Positions 10,980 to 23,400 of a stretch of 64,000 nt of DNA are shown here, piece after piece. The position numbers were made by a program, and so were the translations under genes. Source of the stretch: Blastomussa wellsi (Eukaryota; Cnidaria; Anthozoa; Scleractinia; Plerogyridae). The DNA is taken from contig OX393562.1 in NCBI GenBank assembly GCA_947652115.1, positions 26,034,003 through 26,098,002 of the forward strand, in the 5' to 3' direction. How positions within the stretch are numbered: position 1 is the stretch's first letter; the number at the start of each line of letters is the position of its first letter. The notes under the pieces were generated by a model. It made no database searches and was not told the origin of the DNA. It was given only the letters and a program-made list of their open reading frames with translations.

Positions 10980-11769
10980 GCCTGGACAAGTAACCCTTAG
11001 TCAAGTTATGGTCTGTTGTTTTAGTAGTGTCATACTAGGGGTACCACTGACGGCTATCAGAAATTCTTAGAATGCAGAAACAGTAGGCTAATAATCGAGC
11101 TTACAGAAACAGCAGCATGGGGGTATAGCCACGTTGCTGCTAAAATGCGATCAGGCATCTTTTGGAAAGAAGAAAGAAAAGTAGGGAGGGAGGGCATGAT
11201 CACAGGTTACGTTGTTGCTTGAGTTTTGAAACCCTGACTTTGGAAAGTTAAACGTTTTTTGCTAGAGTCAGGGTCCAAAATTAACTTTATTATTACTTTA
11301 TTATTTATTTTATTTTTTTATTCAATTTGTTGGTTAGCTGTCCCAAACCCCTCCTCGGCCAACTAATTATAATAAAAGCTAATCAGCCATTAATTAAAAG
11401 GCAATTAATATAATAAATTATATTTCCAATGACAACAATGGCAGGCAAACATACCTTGCATGCCTGCATGAGAATTGTATATCATGTTGTGAATGTCACC
11501 CTACAATATTCAAAGACATCCAACAGGATTTTTGGTTCAAATTTTGTAACAACCAGGAAACAGATATCTCAGCTGAATTAAAAAATCTCTTGAAAGGGAT
11601 GTCTTTTGCTTTGATCTGTCCATTATATGAATATTAGATAGAGAACAGAATCTCCACATTCACATGTAAACAAAACACTTGACCTTATGATTCCCATCCT
11701 AGTATCGTATATTGTATGTTGGATGTCACACTTCCATATAACGTAACAGCAGGAAATAACGTCACAAGG

Positions 11770-12245
11770 CCGGTTAATGTGTTGCCACTTTCTGTACGGC
11801 AAGCTTCAAGTATCTCTAGCTTTAGAAGGGGGGTAAGGGATTTCCTATCTTCTAGAATTATGTAATCAATTGTTTTTCTATTTATGTTTATAATTCATCA
11901 TACATATTTATGCTTACGACTGAGCTTGACTCATGTAATAATATTTATCTTTTTAACTTTTATCTTTTAAATTATTATGGTTGTTGGGAGGGTTTCTTCA
12001 GGTGGTCTGCCTTGTATGGGGTCTTCGACTCCTTTGTAGGCTATCCTTATGGCTCTGCTTATTTTTTCTTCTCTCTCTCTCTCGTTTTCTTCCTTTCACT
12101 CTATATCTTTATCTTTCTCTCTGCATTCTTTCTTTTTTTTCCTTTTCTCTAACTTATATAACTTATATTGTTACTAATTTTATATTTGTATGCACTTCTT
12201 TTATGCCATTAAATTGTAATAAATAAAAATAAATAAATAAATAAA
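11770..12245 (+). mobile_element. 3' end of a non-LTR retrotransposon (degraded)
   Basis: A short frame near 11780 reads RPVNVLPLSVRQASSISSFR, which resembles the C-terminal tail of LINE reverse transcriptase proteins (the 'W..LP..vr.a.si..Fk' ending). It is followed by a 3' UTR ending in AAATAAAAATAAATAAATAA, a typical LINE tail. No catalytic domain remains. The left border is approximate and the family is uncertain. Confidence 0.5.
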
Positions 12246-12752
12246 AAGCCACGGGGGCTTAAACAATAAAGGTGCAGATGAACTAAATGAATAGTTATTA
12301 AAATTTTAATAGCGCAGCTGAAAGAAATCTTTCATCTTCTTAAAAGAGATTCAATCAGTATCGTGAACACTAAAAGTATGAACTGGTGCAGTTCTTATTC
12401 AGCTTCTGTACATTAAATGCACACTAGTTGACTGTGATCAACGTCAGAATGCATCCGAAGACTGAACACCATCACTTGTGATTTGTGTTGCAAGCCTGTT
12501 TATCTTTCTGTATAAACGACTTACTCAGGAACCTGAAAAAAGTAAAAAAGGTGAACTTGTAATTAAAATACTGATAACATGAGTGCAGTGATTCTCTACA
12601 TGACTGGATCAGGACAAAAGAAACTTACCACATCATAATAATAATAACAGAAAGACTTTCTTGGGTGTACACTTTTATGTGGCAAGTTTGTTGAAACTTT
12701 GGATTCAAGTACTTATGATATAACATTGTGTTTTTAATCAAAATAGGATAAT

Positions 12753-13104
12753 TAAAGGCCATTTCCAGTCCGTACTGCGCAGTTTTGGGATTTGTTTACA
12801 TTTCTGTTTTGAATTCGTTGATACGTTACACTTCGGTAACTGCGTATATGAAGTTTTTGAGTCCGCCATTACGGGTTGTTTTGTTTGGGAGTTCGCAATG
12901 AGCTGAAACGTCGGTTTGGAATATTGTCGAGGTTCGTTTACTCTTTGATTTTATTATTGTTTTGCAAGGATATCGGATATTAATGAAAAAAAGGTAAGTT
13001 TTTACCCGTAATTTTCATTTTGGTTTGTTTACATTTCATCGTGCGTGGCGTGATAAACATTGCAGGCAGAGATTGCGCAGTACGGACTGGAAATGGCCTT
13101 TTAA
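12753..13104. mobile_element. MITE with 28-bp terminal inverted repeats
   Basis: The left end AAGGCCATTTCCAGTCCGTA (continuing CTGCGCA) is mirrored at the right end TGCGCAGTACGGACTGGAAA (continuing TGGCCTT). TTA flanks both sides, compatible with PIF/Harbinger-type 3-bp duplication, although a TTAA target is also possible. The ~350-bp body has no coding capacity. It lies just past the LTO1 stop codon and could fall within the LTO1 3' UTR. Confidence 0.8.
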
Positions 13105-13257
13105 TGCCTACGAATGATGGCTAATCTGTATTTTGATTATATTTGTTTCTCTTAAACCTTTTTGATTTGAATGAAGAAATAACTTACCTGAAAAGTGACT
13201 TGAATTCCATGTCCCTGTGGCCCTCTCTTTCCTACTGACAAGCCTGATGTTTTGTTT

Positions 13258-16200
13258 TCAGAAGGACATTCCCAATTTACCACCACCACTATACTCTGCA
13301 CTAACTCCTAGCAATGAACAGAGCTAAGGCAAAGAAAAAATCACTTAATTATGATCCCAGCCACATACAAATGCTGCATTTTTATAAGTGAGAAATAATC
13401 ATTGCATGTGGAAAATGCACTGCGACCATCATTTCTCACTTAAATCTACCAGTACATTGTGGGACTTCCCCAAGTGTAACAAGGAGGTTCATAGACCTAT
13501 TTCATAAATGGCTGCCAAATTTAAATTCTTTGTGTGCATTTAAATTAGCCTTTCTAATCTCATTTGAAAGTAAAACTTCTTTTGATTTACCAACTCAAAA
13601 ACAAGGTTAGAAAGGTCTGTATAAAGAACCCCAGTCAGCTTCCGATATTTTCGATGCCATCAAAATTATGGAAATTGTATAGTGAAGTGTAATCTTATTG
13701 CATTGAACAGATGTAAATTACGTTCCTGGAAGTATTTAAGTTACCTTAGTGACCTCTTTTGTTTTGACGCTGTCCGCATAAAAATATAAATATACTGAAA
13801 CTCTTGAATGTAAACAATAACAAAGGTGTGGCTGACAAGGGCCCTTTAATTAAGTAAACTTATTGAAAAAGGAGCTAGTAAAAACATGTGTCAAATCAAG
13901 CAAATACATCAACTTTATTTGGTTAACACTATATAGCTTTACCTGTTTAAACTTGGCCCGTATATTCTCAAGATTAATAAACAACTCCTCATTTGTGACA
14001 TCATTAATAGGAAGAGCCATGATTTTCTTATTCATAGTTTCTAGTAATTTAATGCACCTAAAACATAGCAAGAAACAGATTTTAGTTCCTACAAACAAGA
14101 AAACTACAGACCGAACCAACTCCCAACATTACCATAATTTGCTGTTACTGTTTGCAGATTTTAAGATTTTATATTTTTAAAAAACCAAAACCAAACCAAA
14201 CATACAGGGGTGGATCCAGGAGTGTTTGATGGGGGGGGGGGGGGGGGGGGTCCAAACTCTCCACGTCAGCCAGCTGAGTAATAATAGGCAATCCTGTTGA
14301 TGCGATAATTTCAAGTAGTAAAAATAAATATCTAGTTGGGGAAGGGGGTCTAGACACCCCCTCCCCCTAGACCCGTCCCCTGAAACCACCACTGATCATA
14401 TCAGTTTTGTAGATTTAATTGTGCTTGAATACGACATATTTTATCATTATGTTTATTTGATTTACAAGGAGCAATTCACGTTGTAGACTTGTTATAAGCT
14501 TGTCACATGACCAAGTTGTACAGCTTAAATCAGTTCACAGTTTTGATAATTCCTTGCTTGCTTTGGTATTGGCAGTGTATTGTGGTGCTGTGACCACATT
14601 ACTTAGCTAATAAGTAACATGCTTAGAACATTGTAACTGAGTTAAGTTTAGTTACACAGAGTAGGTTAAAAGACGTCAAAGATGATCCATGTACCTTTGT
14701 TTGGCATCAGGACTTTCTTGCAAAATTTCAAGCCAGGTTGAAACAAATCCAAGATAGAATCCAACCTTATAAGTACAGGATAGTGGTCAGCATTAACAAA
14801 CTTTTGAATGCAGTGGAAGTGGCTTAGGCGGAGGATAAATTTGTGGTATTCTTTTAGTCCTTTGCCAGTTTGATTACTCATAAGTGTATTGTTGCATGAA
14901 TTTTACTATCAAACTGCACAGACACCAGAATATTGCTGCATGCTATGAAAGCTATAGAATCAAAGTAATACAAACTACTGTACCTTCAAAACGGTACCAA
15001 GACCAAACTGGTAGTCACATGAAAAATATTTATTGAACAGCCTATCAACTGCAAATGTGATTAATGTTCAATTTCTCCTTATGCACCTATCAATGTTAAA
15101 CCCGAGGGGGGCCCTGGGAATATGTGGGGCAAGATCCCCACCGTGGAGCCCAAGAAATGGGTAAAATCAGATCAGATATCCCCACCTTGGGCTGACTACA
15201 GTACTCGATCAATAATGAATGATACTTGAAGTTTACACACACATTGTAAATATTCCTGTACAAACACAATGTTCCCTCCCCTCGCACCTCACAACGTTCA
15301 TGTCATGTCCAAAGTTGTAAAAAATTCCTGTACAAACACAATATTTCTTCCCCTCGCACCTCACAATGTTCATGTCATGTCCAAAGTTATGAAGAAACAG
15401 AACTCAAACTCAAACTATAATTATGAAGCAAAGAAAATTTTACTTTGCATCACAGGCTTGTTATTACTGTACCACCAAACAGCTGTCTCCACAAAACCAT
15501 TTCAAGATGGCCACACAGATGAGCATGTTACGATGTGTCTTGGTCCTATTTCTCCTTGCAAAAAAATCAAACATCCCCACCTTGGGGCCCAGAATTTAGT
15601 CACACTACTGAGGGTGGGGAAGGCAACTTAGGCCAAATGCCCTAGATATGCCCAGGGTCCCCCCTCGGGCTTAATATTGACAGGTGCATTATACATGTAA
15701 GCTTAAAGGGGCACTGTCATGCTATTTTGGCATCATTTTAAAATGCTGAAACGGTATTTTGGCATCATTTTAAAATGCTGAAATATATTTTTACGTCAAT
15801 GGAAACCCAAAAATGATGGTGTAGCATTGTCACCTCTGGACTATATCACTACACTGAAATTGTTTATTGCCGCTTATTGCTTAGGATGGCAAGGATGGAA
15901 GTGGATTTAAATTTAAAAAATACTAGCCAGTTTTTCAATTTCTAGAGCCATTCCTAGAAAATATCGCCAGAAATTCACCATGGTTTGCTCTCTCAGCCAC
16001 AATTCATTTGACATCTTCCTGTTAGTCCATCAGGAGCATTTTGGGCATGGGTAAAGATACTAGGTAATGATTTGACTCACCCTCTGTTTAAAACCTGTGA
16101 AACTCACGAGTGACATAAAACAAAGAACAAACAACACAACAAAGAACTTTGAAACAATACATAACAGAAAAACAATAGCTCACAAGCAAAGAAAAATGTC

Positions 16201-16797
16201 ACAGGATTTTACACCAAGGTAAACCCAATGATTTTAGCAACAAATGAAGCTAAAAACAGCAAAACCCCCGTGACAGTGCCCGTTAAATCATACTGGGGAC
16301 ATATCTCTGAATTGCTAGTACATGTCAATAATTTACCATCAAAATCAATATCCACGAAGTTTATTTGGACCAACTTCAGAATGTCCGGCCACTCGCGTCC
16401 CGCGGTCCAGTCGGTCCAATAGAATAAACTTAAAGTGTTGAACTTATATTAGAGATCTTATGTAGATTATGTTGACTGCGGGACTGCGGTAGTACGATTT
16501 GATGAGTGATTTGAGTGGCCGGGTATTCTGAAGTTTAGCCGTTTATTTGCCCTGACAAGCAACTAACCTCGTTGCCAACTTCACAGCCTTTCATTAAACC
16601 CAGACGACGTCCCTCTTGCAAACCCTTCAATTTCCCATCCTGATACCCTTCCTTGTAACCACTCTCATAACAACTAAAACGAAACGAATACTAATTATCT
16701 TGATCTCAATTGCTAACCATCGTAGAGTAAAACAATACCTTTCCTCCAGAAAAACAACGGCATCAAACGCATCATCTATCTCGTCTCTGAACGCCAT
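13258..16797 (-). CDS. LTO1: LTO1 (ORAOV1 homologue), Fe-S cluster adaptor
   Basis: Five coding exons: 16739-16797, 16568-16673, 14695-14765, 13943-14057 and 13258-13323. All borders are GT-AG and the phases fit, giving 138 aa against 137 in human. The N-terminus is MAFRDEIDDAFDAVVFLEE. Exons 2-3 carry the signature deca-GX3 run (YESGYKEGYQDG, LQEGRRLGLMKG, VGFYLGF). Exon 4 gives ELFINLENIRAKFKQ and exon 5 gives LCSLLGVSAEYSGGGKLGMS plus F and stop, matching human KFKQFCSLLNV and the SF end. The family pairs with YAE1 and links the cytosolic Fe-S targeting machinery to ABCE1/Rli1, supporting ribosome function. Exon 3 is the third-frame reading; a longer open frame in the same place is not used. 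Introns 2-4 hold several MITEs. Confidence 0.93.
14205..14394. mobile_element. Short hAT-like MITE with poly-G tract
   Basis: The ends CAGGGGTGGATCCAGG and CCTGAAACCACCACTG are imperfect 16-bp inverted repeats of hAT style (CAG...CTG). A run of 20 G lies at 14231-14250 and a C-rich block at 14354-14366. It sits in LTO1 intron 3. No clear 8-bp target duplication is visible, so hAT is a guess from the ends. Confidence 0.55.
15081..15689. mobile_element. Nonautonomous TIR element with internal duplication
   Basis: The left end (ATGCACCTATCAATGTTAAA, then CCCGAGGGGGGCCCTGGG) is mirrored at the right end (CCCAGGGTCCCCCCTCGGGC ... CAGGTGCAT), so the TIRs are about 38 bp. Inside, a ~75-bp block starting TTCCTGTACAAACACAAT is present twice in direct orientation (near 15253 and 15325). 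It is in LTO1 intron 2 and does not code. Confidence 0.75.
15703..16286. mobile_element. MITE with TTAA target duplication
   Basis: TTAA flanks both ends (15703-15706, 16283-16286), and the ends AGGGGCACTGTCATG and CGTGACAGTGCCCG are imperfect inverted repeats. A 34-bp word (TATTTTGGCATCATTTTAAA and on) is repeated directly near the left end. It is noncoding and sits in LTO1 intron 2. The TTAA target suggests a piggyBac-type relative. Confidence 0.7.
16372..16535. mobile_element. MITE, 164 bp, AACTTCAGAATG ends
   Basis: AACTTCAGAATGTCCGGCCA(CTC) at the left is mirrored by GAGTGGCCGGGTATTCTGAA(GTT) at the right, with further inverted words (GTCCCGC / GCGGGAC) inside. It ends about 30 bp from the LTO1 exon 2 donor (16568). 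Noncoding. Confidence 0.75.
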
Positions 16798-17442
16798 GTT
16801 GGTTAATAGTTACCCAGACAGCATTGCGGGCTTCATTTGCAACAACCTCGTCCCCAAAACTGAAACGAGATGAGGACTCAATGGATTTTTTTATATACAA
16901 ATTATCTGTCCACCAAAGAGCCACCAAACATTTTATTCCCATCAGGCATGAGAGGTGCTAAATTTATATCTGTGTACAACGTTTCAGCTCAACAGTGGGA
17001 GAGCGACCCAGTGGGAAATTAGCCAACCCGGTGACTCCCAGTGAGGATAAAGATTACACTGGGTCTGTTACAGAGGGGTGTTCTAATGGCTGACAGTGTG
17101 CAGTAGCTCAGCCTCATATCTGAATTAATTAGTATCGCAAAAATCCAGGACAATAATTAACAATCAGATTATGAGCTCGAGATTTCTATGGGGTAATCAC
17201 CTCATAGAAATTCGAGAGCCAATATTCTGATTGTTTTAGTAATAAATAAATAAATAATTAACGAATCATGTGTCGTTAAAAAAAGTTCTAAATCTTACTG
17301 CGAAACTTCGCAAAAGCGCGAATACGTGGAATTTTGAAGACGACCTTCAACCACTTCACTCCAATACAGTTCTAATGGCTGATAGTGTGCAGTAGCTCAG
17401 CCAATCAGATTGCGGCAGTTGCATTAGTATACTAGTAGATTT
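16798..17442. repeat. Spacer with a hairpin and a 33-bp direct repeat
   Basis: A 33-bp word (TTCTAATGGCTGACAGTGTG CAGTAGCTCAGCC, one mismatch) occurs at 17081-17113 and 17370-17402. Between the copies, 17159-17235 is an imperfect hairpin whose arms start AACAATCAGATTATG and end CATAATCTGATTGTT-like, with the apex GGGTAATCACC. It lies upstream of LTO1, with no gene seen. Confidence 0.6.
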
Positions 17443-18260
<818 letters not shown>

Positions 18261-18509
18261 GACAACCAACCAATTAGCAGGTTTGAGCATACCAGTTCAT
18301 TAGGTTTGATTATTGACAACCGACTTTAGTGGTCCAATCACATCAGCGAACTATGCAGAAAGATATCTTCGCCAATCGGGCGCATTATGCCCTCATTTCT
18401 AGTCAATCCACTGCAGTACAAGTATATAACGCTTTAACCCAGCCTCATTTCGATTACTGGGCCCCCGTTTGGGATGGATTAAGTTCTTATGTGAGAAACT
18501 ACAAAATTA

Positions 18510-18557
<48 letters not shown>

Positions 18558-18990
18558 CCAGCTATCTAAGAAAGCAAAAAGCTATGATTATGCTTAAATC
18601 CCCCAACAGGTTATGTTCTTGTACATTTTTGAAACAAAACTGCAAGAGCTTGAAATTTAAACGAAGTGATCTACGAGATATTTTTAATCAAATATCTCCA
18701 AAAAACTGAGGTGATACATTGATTGCTGACGGGAAAGTATGTCTACTCAGATCAAATGTAAATACAATTTTTTGATTCCCATGTGGCGTTTGTTAATAAA
18801 TTCTATGGACTCAGCGTGAAGATTTTTAATGAGAGAAAAAGATCAAAACGTATTTGTCAGAAGAAGATAGATGACTCTGCGCAAATCCATTAAAAAATGT
18901 TGGATGCTTGAAAATCCAGCTTGGTAAGAGCCGTAGCTGCAACAGGCGAACCGGTAAAAAAATGAATTTTTTCTTTTATTTTGCGTAGCT

Positions 18991-20402
18991 GTAAGAGGCT
19001 ATCTATTCAAAAATAGTTATATATCTATATGAAAGAAGTGTTATTTTTTTCTGATGTTGCCTCCGCTCGGTGGTCAATATTATTATACATTCATCATGGG
19101 AGAGGATAATTTCGTTTTTGCCAAAAAGCTAGCTGAAAGGCTTGAAAACGGTTTACAGCAGTTCTTTAAATTTAACTCTCCAGAAGTGGATAGGTAGCTG
19201 TGGATTCTCTTTTGCAAGCATGTTTTAAACTCTTTTTCAGTAAACTGACCTAATAGATACATCAAGTGTACCTATCCTGGTTTTTCACTTGTCTTTTAGA
19301 CCTAGAAGATGCAGCCATTTTTAATTATCCCTTTCAAAAAACCTCCTGTATTGTATTGTCGTCAATTATTTATCTCGTATTAAACTTGTAGCGAGATAAG
19401 ATCATTTGTTACTTCAGTGAACTATCTTACATACTGTCCAAAACGATATAAATATTTTAAATAATGCGGGTGAACTGAAAGAAGATGGCTCTTGAAAATT
19501 ATCAGAACACGGCAGATTAGTCAGGGATATTTACTATCGTTCCAAGAAAGCAAAACAGTGGAACAGTTGGTCGACGTTCCTTGGAATCAGTGCATGTGCG
19601 AAAACTTAAATTGAAAAGGAATGATCACTTTCTCGAAAATATAATTACCCGTTTAAACTGCTATTGGACCACGTCATATTGGCGAAATGTTTCCAAACGG
19701 GTCTCTTGTTTTCGGTTTATTCTAGTGGCGACAGACTTGGATGATCGTTCTATTTGTGATTGGACAAGGGGAATTCCGGAAACTTTCCGGTTTGTTTTCG
19801 AGGAATTTCCTAATATGACGCCTGTGGGAGTAGATTCCGACAAAATGCAAATCAAGTGCAAATCAACAAGTGAAAAGCAAACTGAAATAAACTGAAGTGT
19901 AATTTGAAGTTTTGTGTGGAAAGCTAGATTGAAGGAGATTAAAAATGAAAAGAAAAAAAAAAGAAAAATGCAAAGTTGCCCGAGAAAGTTTTTATATATA
20001 GCTTCAGGGACTTTTAGAATTGAACAACCAGGTAATTCGCCGTGCATCGGATAAGCAATATATCTGGAATCACCTTTCACATCAAAAGATTCCTTTTACT
20101 TTCACGAGAAAGGAAGAAAGATTCAAAGCCGATGTATCCAATGACAACACGATATCAATAATTAATATGTAATCTATTTTCCTAATTTATGCAAATGAAA
20201 CGACTTGTGTCGTTCGACGCTTCTGATTGGCTCACGACCAAAACAAGAGCAAAGCTGTTGCGTTCAGCTGTTCGCCTGTCGCTTTCATTGTGCATGAATA
20301 TCCGGTGAATGGAGAAGATAAAAGCTTCAGGAAGGGACGAGCAACAGCCACTGAAACAGTCATTATAGTGATTCTAAAACTACTTGCAACCTGAAAGAGA
20401 AG
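18991..20402. other. Spacer and MYLIP upstream region
   Basis: No gene or clear repeat was seen. The last few hundred bases should contain the MYLIP promoter and 5' UTR. Open frames at 19083-19265, 19581-19895 and 19661-20080 have no family resemblance. Confidence 0.35.
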
Positions 20403-23400
20403 ATGTGGTGTTTTATTTCAGAGCCGAACGGCATAATTCACGAAATTTTCCTCCCGAAAAATGCCGTCGGCCAAGAGTGTTTGGACAAGGTGAGGAATTA
20501 CAACTCAGCGATTCTCAACGTGCAATGAATATTCCCAAGACACTTGTAAATGCCAGTTGAATTTTAGTCAACTTCGTTCACTTTCGAATCAATTGCTTTC
20601 GCAGTTTCGTTTGGTTCTTATTTTATGCGTTTTCAACCCTTACGTACAGGTTTGCGAAAAGCTGAAGCTGGTCGAGAAAGATTATTTTGGTTTGAAATTC
20701 GGTGGCGCGAAAGGAGCAAAATTTTGGTTGAATTTGAGAAATTCTATGTCGTCGCAGCTCACTGGGAAACCGCCTTATCGACTGTATTTTTTGGTAAAAT
20801 TCTTTGTTAAACCACAAGAACTTCAGCAAGAAATTACACGGTTAGTAAAACAAGTGAAATTTTTTTATTTTTTTATGTATGTTTTGCATTCTGTCAATTT
20901 GTACCTGCCGAGTTACCGTGCTGAAATATACACAGTTCGCGCGGATGGACCGTGTTTGTCATACGTCTTTATGTTATTTAACTGCCGCTTTCACTTTCAT
21001 ATGTATACATTTCTATCTGCATTTTTTTCTCTTTTTCAGGCACCAGTACTATTTGACTTTAAAAAACTTTATAAACGAAGGAAAGCTAGATCTGTCGTCT
21101 GTGCAAACGAAAACCATCGCGCGGCTATGCGCCCTGGTTGCTCATATAGAGTGCGGCGATTTTAGTCAAGAGCGGGTGCCAAAATATTCATCCTACATTC
21201 CCATGTCTGTTTACAATGTGTACGCGAAAACCTCAGATCTTCAAAAGGATGCAGCGATCGAACACAGCAAGTTAATCGGTGTTCCTTCCAGTGAATCGAA
21301 AGTAGAGTTTTTACACATCATATGCGGTGTCCAGGGCTATGGAATAGAACTTTTTCATGGCAGATTGAGCGATGATAAAACGCTTAAAAAGGTGGACATT
21401 TATGTCGGTAATGATGGCATACGTGTGTTCAGCATTAACCACGAGTACGACTTGAAACAGGGAAAAGATGTCGCCAGAAGAATTCTTGAAAAAAGGTAAA
21501 CTTGGGTTTTATTTCGTTTGTGTGCGTTTGACGAGATCGCGGTATAAAAAGACGTTATGAACCTCTTTTCGACATTACGATATTTAAATAAAACTGATTG
21601 AAATAGCAGTGATCCAAACAAGCCATGGCGAGGTAATTACAATATTGTGGAAAGCTCCCAAACTGAAGCGTGCTGGCGGAAAAACCGCGTAGTTAACTGT
21701 TGTTTTAATATAGCCCTTAACTGTCGATCACTTATTCTTTTTGTTTTTCTTTCAAAGTGAGTGCGGATAATTATCATATATAAAATTTTTAACATCGTAG
21801 AGTTGAGAAGATTAAACTTTTAGTTAAAATCATTTAATGGCCAACTTTCAAAGTGTGTTTTGGAATTCTATTGCAACAGGATTACGGTATCTTCAAGTTA
21901 TGAACTTATACCAAAACTGATATCTTCTAAACATGAAGCAAATTTTCTTCAACTGGAGTTCGTAACATGGCGGGTTGTGAACACAAAGAGAAATTTCTAT
22001 AACAGAGTTTGCTTCCCCTCCGGTTTCAGTTTTAAAATCACATAGACTAAAATTATTCGATTGGTTTGGTCCCAATGTAATTTTCAAACAGCATAATAAT
22101 AACAGATTTCGATTTCACGTTGTGCCAACTGTCTGTTGTAGAATTTGAGATATAATTTTTAAAACTTGCATAATTAATTCCTATCAGTCAATACCGCAAA
22201 ATACCATTTTTTGGCAGTGAGGATGTTCCTAATTTTTCGTGGAAAGCATAAACCGTTTTCAGCGTATTGACTAAACATGCGATAGCAACCCGTGAGGTTA
22301 CAAACTGAACGAATCTTAAATTTAATTCTGTTCATTACATTTCATTTATTTCTGTCTCTGTGGCGGTGCATTGAAGTAGAAATATGATTTTATGTACGGC
22401 AAAATTGAAAAGCCTCCTGTACAGAGCAGAATAGTGGGCTGTCCGATATGAAATAACAAAGTTGGACTTCAAGCAAACAAATGTGACATAACGTTGACAG
22501 CGCTAACTGTGTCCATAAATAGACAAAGGAAAAACTGCAAATAGACGGACTGATTACATCGATCGGCAGTATTAAATTCACTGCATACAGAAGTGCAATG
22601 AGGAAAAATAAACATCGGAGGTGTGAAAGAACTGCTAATGTTTCGTTTCCTTTTGGCCGGCTTGTTTTAGAGTTTTTCCTGCATATATACGAAGTGCTAA
22701 CAATTTTTCTTTTCGTCTTTTCCGGTATAAATGAGAAGAGGCCTCGTGTTGTCATATACTTCGTGCTGTTTGCTTTTGTAATAGTGTTATTCCAAAACAG
22801 CGACAGATGAAGTTGCTTTTATTACTCGTATCGTATTTTATTACAATTCTTAAGCTAGCCTCACAATCTGGCCGGATGAGCGATAAAAGTGTCTTTGCCA
22901 AATTGGGAACCCAACGTAAAACACAACTTACGTAAAAGAAAACTCCCTTGCCATTTCGAGTTCCTGTCAGCTTTAATTTTACATGTAATTGCATGCAATG
23001 TATAATTCATGTTATAAGCTGGAAGATTTTATATTAACAAATCAATACAGTCACATTCACAATGGAAATCGAAATGCAAGGAACAAGTATTTTGCCTTAC
23101 TGATTTCATTGCTGAAAGCTTGTGTGTGAGGTTTGATGAAGTCACTACGATATCGTCTAAAATCTCCAAATAGTTTAATACGATAATTCTTATCAGACAC
23201 ACCTATTCATGTTCTTGTAAATAATAAAGTGAAGCAAACGGGTTAAAAAATTTAATAATGCGTAAAGCTATGCTTAACAGCTTGTTTTAAATCTCCTCAT
23301 AACAACTGAATGCAGTTCAAGAACTGGATTTCTGTCGAGACGGTTGGTCGATTCGTGAAAGGCTCGTTTACAGGGAATTTTTCCTGAAACCTAAGTTAGA

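Noticed and set aside
14666..14881. 71-codon - strand open frame overlapping LTO1 exon 3
   Set aside because: It looks codon-like, but the real exon uses another frame of the same DNA (14695-14765), which gives the conserved VGFYLGF motif and fits the phases of its neighbours.
20557..21165. 202-codon + strand open frame across MYLIP exons 2-3
   Set aside because: It reads through intron 2 and changes frame relative to the conserved FERM peptide after it. The spliced model explains the conservation fully.
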